Below, piece after piece: positions 1-4,303 of a stretch of DNA of 6,575 nucleotides (positions within the stretch are counted from its first letter, which is position 1; the number at the start of each line of letters is the position of its first letter). Made by a program: the position numbers and the translations under genes. The stretch comes from an uncultured Clostridia bacterium (GTDB lineage Bacteria > Bacillota > Clostridia > Christensenellales > Aristaeellaceae): NCBI GenBank assembly GCA_946409855.1, contig CAMJXZ010000191.1, positions 1 to 6,575 on the forward strand, given 5' to 3'. The notes under the pieces are model-generated. The model saw only the letters and a program-made list of their open reading frames with translations. It was not told where the DNA came from and ran no database searches.

Positions 1-1
1 T

Positions 2-109
2 TTCGTCAGCGGGAACCGCAGCGCCAGCTCCGCCCCGCAGCAGCACGCGAACGGGATGTACCGCTGCGTGGAACTGCTGGAAGCCATCGCGTATGCCCTG
101 GACCGGTGA
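2..109 (+). CDS. C-terminal fragment of an unidentified protein
   Basis: An open frame enters from the left edge and ends at TGA 107-109, giving the last 35 residues of a longer protein. Almost every codon ends in C or G, matching the coding genes in the rest of the window and supporting this frame over the others. The visible tail has a Ser/Ala/Gln-rich stretch followed by a likely amphipathic helix around MYRCVELLEAIAYAL. I do not recognise the family from so short a piece. The end vaguely resembles the closing helix of some NAD-dependent sugar oxidoreductases, but that is too weak to use. No terminator with a T-run follows, although short inverted repeats lie at 131-154. Confidence 0.55.
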   Translation, partial: FVSGNRSASSAPQQHANGMYRCVELLEAIAYALDR

Positions 110-231
110 CATAAGTCCATGCTTCCGGGGCTGTCCCGAACAGACAGGCTCGGGTATGTATCAGCGTTCCCGGGAACCGGCGCAGGGGCATCAGGATCAA
201 GTTCATCCGCTTTTCTGTTTCTTTTAAAAGC

Positions 232-260
232 TTGACTGCCGGAAGCAAATTCACTATAAT
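232..260 (+). promoter_or_regulatory. Vegetative (sigma-A type) promoter of the PH-domain operon
   Basis: TTGACT (232-237) and TATAAT (255-260) are separated by exactly 17 bp. The -10 box is perfect and the -35 box matches five of six consensus positions. Transcription should start near 267, leaving a short leader of about 33 nt before the ATG at 300, with GGGAGG at 289-294 as ribosome binding site. This is among the best consensus promoters in the window and suggests substantial basal expression. Confidence 0.85.
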
Positions 261-299
261 AACCGGGATAACAAACCGCAGAGCTACCGGGAGGAAACC

Positions 300-683
300 A
301 TGGCGATCAACTTTAACAGCGGCGGAACGTTCAACCTGAAACCGATCCCGGTCAACATGGTGCGCGACGAAGTGTACGGCATGCTGATCGACGGAGAGGT
401 CTGCATGATGGCCTTCCAGACGGTCCGCGACCAGTTGGTCTTCACCAACAAGCGGATCATCTCCATCGACGTGCAGGGCATCACCGGCAAGCGGAAGTCC
501 TACGCCAGCATGCCCTATTCCAAGATCCAGTATTTCGCCGTGCAGACGCCCGGCTTTGCCGAGATCATCCCGGATTCGGAGCTGTTCCTGATGTTCAGCA
601 ACGGGATGACCGCCACCTTTGATTTCAAGGGCAACACGGACATCGGCAGCATCAGCCGCATGATCGCGGAATACGTCCTGTGA
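300..683 (+). CDS. Bacterial PH-domain protein (bPH_1 / PF08000-like)
   Basis: This 127-residue protein appears to be a single bacterial pleckstrin-homology-like domain. The recognisable core is the RDQLVFTNKR stretch (residues 43-52), followed by DVQGITGK (57-64) and MPYSKI (71-76); this series of beta strands with an 'FTNKRII.iD.QGitGk' signature is typical of the bPH_1 family. No signal peptide or membrane segment is visible, so it should be cytoplasmic or peripheral. The family's biochemical role is poorly defined; related domains often occur in oligomeric or membrane-stress-associated proteins. The ATG at 300 is supported by GGGAGG five bases upstream and by the promoter at 232-260. It is the first gene of a three-gene unit, with only 16 bp before the next gene. 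The family call is firm; the function is unknown. Confidence 0.88.
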   Translation: MAINFNSGGTFNLKPIPVNMVRDEVYGMLIDGEVCMMAFQTVRDQLVFTNKRIISIDVQGITGKRKSYASMPYSKIQYFAVQTPGFAEIIPDSELFLMFSNGMTATFDFKGNTDIGSISRMIAEYVL

Positions 684-699
684 CAAAAGGAGACGGCTC

Positions 700-1149
700 A
701 TGGGGTTCTTCAGCAAACTGTTCCATCCGGAAAAGCAATCCCTCCCCCAAGGCATGCAGGACACGCTCAGCGAAGCTTTCATGAGCGAAAGCACCCCCTG
801 CCCCACCTGCGGGGCTCAGAACACGCCCGGGTCTGTCCTGCAATCGCCGGACGGACAGCCCTGCTGCGCCCGGTGCGGCCTGCCGTTCGCTTCCTTCCCG
901 GATGAGGAACAGCGCAGGCTGGCGCTTGCCCGGGCCAAAGTGTTTGACCGCTTCGGCAGCGCGATGACGGGGGCCATGTTTGCGGGAGACGAAACCCGGA
1001 AGCAGGAGCTGCTCGAACAGGCCCGGCAGGCCTTCCGGGAAGAGCTTTCGCGGAACGATCCGGAAAACGAACTGGTGATTTACCGGAACGCCCGCAGGGC
1101 GGGCAAAATCCTTCCGTGCCGGCTGGAAGGGATGTTCCTGGACAGCTGA
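700..1149 (+). CDS. Small protein with zinc-ribbon-like cysteine motif, function unknown
   Basis: This 149-residue protein begins with a short hydrophobic, basic segment (MGFFSKLFHPEK) that could be a membrane-touching amphipathic helix. It is followed by two CxxC pairs: Cys34/Cys37 (CPTCGA) and Cys56/Cys59 (CARCG), separated by 18 residues. This spacing and the Gly after each second Cys are typical of a zinc ribbon. An extra Cys55 adjoins the second knuckle. Residues 68 onward are largely charged and probably helical, including a Glu/Arg-rich run near 100-120. I do not recognise a named family. The start is fixed by AAGGAGA at 687-693. It lies 16 bp after the PH-domain gene and upstream of a GlsB-type membrane protein, so it is probably co-transcribed with both and may act at the membrane. 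That role is inferred only from context and the N-terminal segment. Confidence 0.75.
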   Translation: MGFFSKLFHPEKQSLPQGMQDTLSEAFMSESTPCPTCGAQNTPGSVLQSPDGQPCCARCGLPFASFPDEEQRRLALARAKVFDRFGSAMTGAMFAGDETRKQELLEQARQAFREELSRNDPENELVIYRNARRAGKILPCRLEGMFLDS

Positions 1150-1225
1150 CGCCCCCATCGCACGGTCCGGCGGGCTTTCCCGGCCTGCCGCCGCAGATAA
1201 ATGACAAAACAAGGAGTGACAGAAC

Positions 1226-1468
1226 ATGTTGATTAAACTGATTGTTGAACTGGCCGTCGGCGGCCTGTGCGGGTTCGCGGGCAACAAAATCATGAACGGG
1301 GATTCCTCCAGCATCTTAAAGAACGTGCTGCTGGGCCTCGTCGGCGGCTTCGTCGGCGGCCTGCTGGGCAACCTGATCGGGATCGGCGGCGGCTGGGTAA
1401 CCGGCATCCTGCTTTCCATCGGCGGTTCCTGCCTGGTCATCTGGCTGGTGAGAAAGTTCCTGAAATAA
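1226..1468 (+). CDS. GlsB/YeaQ/YmgE family membrane protein (transglycosylase-associated family)
   Basis: This 80-residue, very hydrophobic, glycine-rich protein has three predicted membrane segments (about residues 3-20, 31-51 and 56-75), with a short polar loop containing NGDSSSI between the first two. The repeated small-residue pattern (GGLCGFAGN, GLVGGFVGGLLGNLIG) and the length are those of the GlsB/YeaQ/YmgE family (PF04226), once called transglycosylase-associated proteins. Members are linked to acid and envelope stress, but their mechanism is not established. AAGGAG at 1211-1216 places the ATG at 1226 with 9-nt spacing. A 76-nt gap with a weak hairpin (1168-1190) separates it from the zinc-ribbon gene, and a terminator follows ten bases after its stop, so it is probably the last gene of the unit. 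Confidence 0.9.
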   Translation: MLIKLIVELAVGGLCGFAGNKIMNGDSSSILKNVLLGLVGGFVGGLLGNLIGIGGGWVTGILLSIGGSCLVIWLVRKFLK

Positions 1469-1477
1469 CCGGCGTTC

Positions 1478-1514
1478 ACGGACGGGCGTCCCTTTTTAAG
1501 GGGCGTCCGTTTTT
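1478..1514 (+). terminator. Intrinsic terminator of the PH/zinc-ribbon/GlsB unit
   Basis: ACGGACG (1478-1484) pairs with CGTCCGT (1504-1510), and CCCTT/AAGGG forms an inner stem around a TTT loop. The run TTTTT (1510-1514) follows directly. There is an asymmetric internal bulge (five bases on the left, one on the right). Its position ten bases after the GlsB stop codon fits rho-independent termination on the + strand. Confidence 0.75.
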
Positions 1515-1520
1515 GTATGC

Positions 1521-1560
1521 AAAAGAAAAACCTCCGCAGGGCGCACAAGCCCCGCGGAAG
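1521..1560 (-). terminator. Strong intrinsic terminator after the aminotransferase gene
   Basis: Read on the minus strand, CTTCCGCGGGGC (1560-1549) pairs with GCCCTGCGGAGG (1542-1531) across a six-base loop. The result is a 12-bp stem with two G-T wobbles. TTTTTCTTTT (1530-1521) follows immediately. It lies 37 bp beyond the aminotransferase stop codon and ends the leftward transcription unit. With the + strand terminator at 1478-1514 it separates two converging units. Confidence 0.9.
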
Positions 1561-1596
1561 TCCGTCCGTATTCTTTTCTTCCCGGCGGCGTCCTGT

Positions 1597-2520
1597 TCAG
1601 GTGCTTTCGCAGGCCGCCTTCAGCGCTTCGATCATGCCGGGGTACGCTTCCGGATCGCAGTCCTGGTGCAGGGGCAGGTTCATGATATGGCCGGCCAGCC
1701 GGCAGGCGTCCCCGTGTGCTTCCGTCCTGAGTTCCTCGATCATGGTGTGGTACAGGGAAACGACGCCGTAGCCCTGCCCGTTCATGATTTCATAGATCCG
1801 GTTCCTGTCCCCGCGGCGGATGAGGATCGGGAACGTCTGGGGGACGTTGTCCGCCAGGTCCTTTTCGCTCCGGAAGGGGACAAAGAACGCTTCGTTCCCT
1901 TCCATCAGGGACAGAAGGCGCCGGAAATTGTCCTTCCGCCGCCTGGCGATCCCCTGAATGTCATAGGCAAAGGGGTTGTCCCCGGCGGGGGCCTCCAGCT
2001 GCCGCAGCGGCAAGACCCCCAGCGCCGGGTTCAGGATCATCAGCCCGCCGCCCTCTTCAAAGGGAAACATCTTGTGCAGGGAAAAGAAGGTCAGGTCCGC
2101 GCCGACGGGGCCGTGGCAGAAGAAGGTAAAGAAGCCGTGGGCGTTGTCCTCGATCACCGCGCAGCCCTTGTCCCCGGCGGCCCGGATGAGGGCGGCCGCG
2201 TTCCGGTCCCGGAAGCCGAAGTAATTGACGATCAACAGGATGCTGCGCGGCCGGAGCTGACGGATCAGCCCCTCCGGGTCGATGGCCAGGTCCCCGGTCA
2301 TCCGGTAATAATGCCGCCGGAGTTCCCCGATGCTGTTCAGCGGGTCAAAAATCCCGCTGCCTTCCCTGGGCGACCAGCCGATATAGCCGGGGATGAAAAT
2401 ATCCCGGTATCCCTTTTCGCACAGCTGCAGAACCGCGTCGAACATCGCGTCCCTGGCCCTGCGGTAGTAGTACATGTCGATTTTAAAGTTCCCGCGGTCT
2501 CTCTGAATTTTCTCAATCAT
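1597..2520 (-). CDS. Compact DegT/DnrJ/EryC1/StrS-type PLP-dependent aminotransferase
   Basis: The 307-residue product has the signature of fold-type I sugar aminotransferases. VIEDNAH (residues 122-128) supplies Asp125, expected to hold the PLP ring nitrogen. FFSLHK (145-150) gives Lys150, the expected Schiff-base lysine, followed by a Glu-Gly-Gly-Gly run (156-159) matching the family's GEGG segment. LLIVNYFG (95-102) corresponds to the usual '..vh.~G' strand. Members transfer an amino group, usually from glutamate, to a keto-sugar nucleotide for surface glycans. The protein is about 60 residues shorter than typical members, mostly at the N-terminus, but the ATG at 2518-2520 has a good CAGGAG (2527-2532), so it looks intact. 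It follows the GNAT gene by 60 bp, probably in the same operon, and ends at the terminator 1521-1560. The superfamily is firm; the substrate is unknown, and a non-sugar substrate remains possible. Confidence 0.8.
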   Translation of the reverse strand: MIEKIQRDRGNFKIDMYYYRRARDAMFDAVLQLCEKGYRDIFIPGYIGWSPREGSGIFDPLNSIGELRRHYYRMTGDLAIDPEGLIRQLRPRSILLIVNYFGFRDRNAAALIRAAGDKGCAVIEDNAHGFFTFFCHGPVGADLTFFSLHKMFPFEEGGGLMILNPALGVLPLRQLEAPAGDNPFAYDIQGIARRRKDNFRRLLSLMEGNEAFFVPFRSEKDLADNVPQTFPILIRRGDRNRIYEIMNGQGYGVVSLYHTMIEELRTEAHGDACRLAGHIMNLPLHQDCDPEAYPGMIEALKAACEST

Positions 2521-2580
2521 TTCTTTCTCCTGACGAACGGCGGCGCGTGAACAACAGGGCGGACAGAAGGGCGGGGCAGC

Positions 2581-3048
2581 TCATTCCCCTAAATCGAGCC
2601 TGACCTTGACCCGTTCATCCTCAAACCCGAGGGAATGGAACCAGGTGTACGCGGCGGCGTTTCCTTTGGTCGTCATCGCTTCCAGGATCCGGATGCCCCG
2701 CTTCCGGGCTTCCTCCATCTGGATCTCCACCAGATGCCTGGCAATGCCCCGCTTCTGATACCGGGGCTTGATGCCGATCATATCGATGTGCAGCCTTCTT
2801 TCCCCAAAGATCGCCAGCTCGTAGGCCCAGGAAAAACCGGCCAGCTCCCCGTCCAGCAGCGCGCCGACGACGCAGGCGGACCCGTCCGCGATGTACCCCG
2901 GCATTTTGGAAACGTACTGCTCCGCCAGGTCTTCCGGATAATGCTGGGTAATATTCTCGGCCAGAATGGTTTGGGTCAGCATGGTGATGTCTTCCCGGCA
3001 GGCCGCGATATCTTCGGGCGTCATCACCCGGTATTCCAGTTCAGCCAT
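2581..3048 (-). CDS. GNAT family N-acetyltransferase
   Basis: The 155-residue product is a single GNAT domain that would transfer an acetyl group from acetyl-CoA to an amine. Motif A is visible as IGIKPRYQKRGIARHLV, with the pyrophosphate-binding Q-x-x-G-x-A at residues 98-103. Motif B is NAAAYTWFHSLGFE, with Asn130, the conserved Tyr134 and Gly-Phe near 141-142. I place the start at the ATG 3046-3048, not the in-frame GTG at 3055-3057. GGAG at 3057-3060 lies eight bases before the ATG but overlaps the GTG. The acceptor cannot be read from the sequence. Because the next gene downstream is a sugar-type aminotransferase, an amino sugar is one possible acceptor, but GNAT proteins also modify antibiotics, peptides and polyamines. 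No strong promoter is visible in front of it, so it may depend on readthrough from the phosphoglycosyl transferase gene. Confidence 0.88.
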   Translation of the reverse strand: MAELEYRVMTPEDIAACREDITMLTQTILAENITQHYPEDLAEQYVSKMPGYIADGSACVVGALLDGELAGFSWAYELAIFGERRLHIDMIGIKPRYQKRGIARHLVEIQMEEARKRGIRILEAMTTKGNAAAYTWFHSLGFEDERVKVRLDLGE

Positions 3049-3056
3049 CGTGTTCA

Positions 3057-3060
3057 CTCC
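3057..3060 (-). promoter_or_regulatory. Ribosome binding site that sets the GNAT start
   Basis: On the minus strand ACGGAGT precedes GAACACG and then ATG (3048-3046). The GGAG core sits eight bases from this ATG, normal Shine-Dalgarno spacing. An upstream GTG at 3057-3055 overlaps the core and would leave no spacing, so the shorter protein is preferred. Confidence 0.75.
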
Positions 3061-3102
3061 GTAACTGTTCAGTTTTCTGACAAGGATAGGACAAGCATCG
3101 TT

Positions 3103-3392
3103 CTGCGGAGGGGGTGATCAGGGAGAATCCTCCCCCTGATGGAAATCCGCAGTGGGCTGCGGGGGACCGAAGAACAAGCCAGCGGCCTGTTCTTACCGAG
3201 CAGCGGGCCGGCAGGCCCAGGGGCTATGCTGGATTTTTGCGGAGCAGGCTTGACCTGCTCTGCAAAATAATCTTTCCTTGCGTCTTTTCCGTCCAAAAAA
3301 TCCCGCAGGATTTTAGGAAAAGACGTTCTCCTCTTTTCGATCAAACGGAAACAAAGTTTCCGTTTGATCAAGGGGTTGTGCAGCAACCCCTT
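3103..3392. repeat. Non-coding block of consecutive inverted repeats (hairpin array)
   Basis: Almost all of this gap can fold into successive stem-loops. (1) CTGCGGA 3103-3109 with TCCGCAG 3146-3152, enclosing ATCAGGG 3117-3123/CCCTGAT 3134-3140; CCGCAG 3147-3152 can instead pair with CTGCGG 3157-3162. (2) AAGAACA 3170-3176 with TGTTCTT 3188-3194, plus inner GCC/GGC. (3) GGGCC 3205-3209/GGCCC 3214-3218. (4) TTTTGCGGAGCAGG 3235-3248 with CCTGCTCTGCAAAA 3254-3267, one wobble. (5) CGTCTTTTCC 3281-3290/GGAAAAGACG 3316-3325, enclosing AAAATCC 3297-3303/GGATTTT 3308-3314. (6) GATCAAACGGAAAC 3339-3352 with its perfect 14-bp complement 3356-3369 around AAA. (7) AAGGGGTTG 3370-3378/CAACCCCTT 3384-3392, which reaches the stop codon of the phosphoglycosyl transferase gene. 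On the minus strand the inner stem of (5) is followed by six Ts (3300-3295) and could be a weak terminator; none of the others looks like one. It may be an interspersed repeat or a structured RNA. Confidence 0.8.
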
Positions 3393-4015
3393 CACTCCTT
3401 CTTCATCCAGGCCCGTTCCCGGTCCAGGTCCTGCATAAGCAGCTGCTCCCCGGAGGCGATGTCGCTGCGGCGGAATACTTTCCCGACGGTCCGCAGGATG
3501 ATTTTCACGTCCCCCAGGAGGGTAATGTTTTTGGCGTACTCGGCGTCCAGGCCCAGCCGCTCATCCCAGCCCAGGTTGTTCCTGCCGCTGATCTGCGCAA
3601 GGCCCGTCAGCCCCGGGCGCACGGAATGGCGGACCCGCTCTTCCGGCTTGTAAAAGGGCAGGTAGCGGACCAACAGCGGGCGGGGACCGACGACCGCCAT
3701 ATCCCCCTTCAGGATGTTGATCAGCTCCGGCAGCTCATCCAGGGAGGTGGAGCGGAGCATCCGCCCGAACCCGGTCAGCCGGACCTCGTCCGGCAGCAGA
3801 TTGCCCTGCTCATCCCTTTGGTCGGTCATCGTCCGGAACTTGAGCAGCCGGAACAGCTTTTCATCCCTGCCGGGCCTGTCCTGGCAGAAAAACACCGGAC
3901 TGCCCAGCCTGACCCGGACCAGCACCGCCGTCAGCAGCATGATCGGGCTCAGGACAATCAGGGCCAGGCCGGACAGAATAAAATCAAAGATCCTTTTGAA
4001 AAAGTTCCTGTACAT
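3392..4015 (-). CDS. PglC-like polyprenyl-phosphate phosphoglycosyl transferase (bacterial sugar transferase)
   Basis: The 207-residue product is a small monotopic phosphoglycosyl transferase (PF02397). It would move a phospho-sugar from a UDP-sugar to undecaprenyl phosphate on the inner membrane face, the first step of building a surface polysaccharide or protein-linked glycan. Residues 9-33 form the hydrophobic re-entrant helix with the Ser23-Pro24 break. The catalytic Asp93-Glu94 pair sits in STSLDELPEL. LKFRTM (58-63), GPRPL (110-114) and RPGLTGLAQISGR (133-145) are the other family signatures. From memory, both the Ser-Pro and Asp-Glu positions carry the same numbers in Campylobacter PglC. 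The length matches the minimal catalytic form, without the extra membrane domain of WbaP-type enzymes. CAGGAG at 4025-4030 supports the ATG at 4013-4015. Its own promoter lies at 4190-4218. The sugar it carries cannot be told from the sequence. Confidence 0.93.
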   Translation of the reverse strand: MYRNFFKRIFDFILSGLALIVLSPIMLLTAVLVRVRLGSPVFFCQDRPGRDEKLFRLLKFRTMTDQRDEQGNLLPDEVRLTGFGRMLRSTSLDELPELINILKGDMAVVGPRPLLVRYLPFYKPEERVRHSVRPGLTGLAQISGRNNLGWDERLGLDAEYAKNITLLGDVKIILRTVGKVFRRSDIASGEQLLMQDLDRERAWMKKE

Positions 4016-4183
4016 ACGATCAGACTCCTGTAAAGCGAAACGCCGGTCCGTCCGCCGGCGCGATCCATGCCCCCGGGCGGCGGGCGCCCGTCCGCGCGCG
4101 GCATCCCCTCCGCGGAAAAAGCCGGATGTGCTTTCCGTGTGATTTTTGCCTGAAGAAAGACGGAAAAGCGTCTTTCCGCCTTC
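4016..4183 (-). promoter_or_regulatory. Long, GC-rich, hairpin-rich leader of the phosphoglycosyl transferase gene
   Basis: From the predicted start site near 4183, the minus-strand transcript has a leader of about 165 nt. It can form four consecutive hairpins: GAAAGACG/CGTCTTTC (4155-4176), CGCGGAAA/TTTCCGTG with one wobble (4111-4139), CGGGCG/CGCCCG (4074-4090) and CGCCGG/CCGGCG (4041-4060). The ribosome binding site (4025-4030) lies just after the last. None is followed by a T-run and I recognise no known riboswitch class, so regulation is possible but not shown. Confidence 0.45.
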
Positions 4184-4189
4184 CGGGAC

Positions 4190-4218
4190 ATTATATCATG
4201 AAGTTTTTTCGCATGCAA
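4190..4218 (-). promoter_or_regulatory. Extended -10 promoter of the phosphoglycosyl transferase gene
   Basis: On the minus strand TGATATAAT (4198-4190) is a perfect -10 with the TGn extension. A modest -35 candidate, TTGCAT (4218-4213), lies 17 bp upstream. The good extended -10 offsets the weak -35. It points left, towards the gene at 4015. Confidence 0.7.
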
Positions 4219-4240
4219 GGCAATCCCGGAGAATCTGCCG

Positions 4241-4269
4241 TATACAAATTCACCCGCTCATGATATAAT
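4241..4269 (+). promoter_or_regulatory. Extended -10 promoter of the hydrolase/Nudix operon
   Basis: TATACA (4241-4246, four of six consensus bases) and TATAAT (4264-4269) are 17 bp apart, with TG at 4261-4262 giving an extended -10. Transcription should begin near 4276. The -10 box itself overlaps the in-frame ATG at 4268, which therefore cannot be translated from this promoter. The promoter diverges from the one at 4190-4218, with 22 bp between the two -35 boxes. Confidence 0.75.
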
Positions 4270-4288
4270 GAATCATCATCCGGAATTC

Positions 4289-4293
4289 GGAGG
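4289..4293 (+). promoter_or_regulatory. Ribosome binding site that sets the hydrolase start
   Basis: GGAGG sits ten bases before the ATG at 4304-4306. No comparable site precedes the earlier in-frame ATG at 4268, which overlaps the promoter -10 box. Confidence 0.75.
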
Positions 4294-4303
4294 CCCGATC
4301 CTT

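Noticed and set aside
131..154. Short inverted repeats after the partial gene considered as its terminator
   Set aside because: The stems are only 5 bp with large loops and no T-run follows.
1168..1190. Hairpin between the zinc-ribbon and GlsB genes considered as a terminator
   Set aside because: It has a 7-bp stem with a wobble and no following T-run, so at most it affects mRNA stability.
1267..2550. 427-codon + strand frame spanning the GlsB gene and the antisense of the aminotransferase
   Set aside because: It runs through two facing terminators and overlaps two genes of recognisable family. The product is Arg/Pro/Gly-rich low-complexity sequence typical of a shadow frame.
3235..3267. 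Strong hairpin considered as an intrinsic terminator
   Set aside because: T bases are on the 5' arm and A bases on the 3' arm on the + strand, and the same holds on the minus strand, so there is no 3' U-run in either direction.
3103..3392. CRISPR array
   Set aside because: The repeated feature is inverted stems of different sequence, not direct repeats of one sequence with even spacers, and no cas gene is present.
3069..3395. 108-codon minus-strand frame through the hairpin array, starting with a GTG that overlaps the phosphoglycosyl transferase stop
   Set aside because: The Shine-Dalgarno-like bases abut the GTG with no spacing. The sequence is almost wholly inverted repeats, and the product shows no family resemblance. 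The stems explain it better than a protein does.
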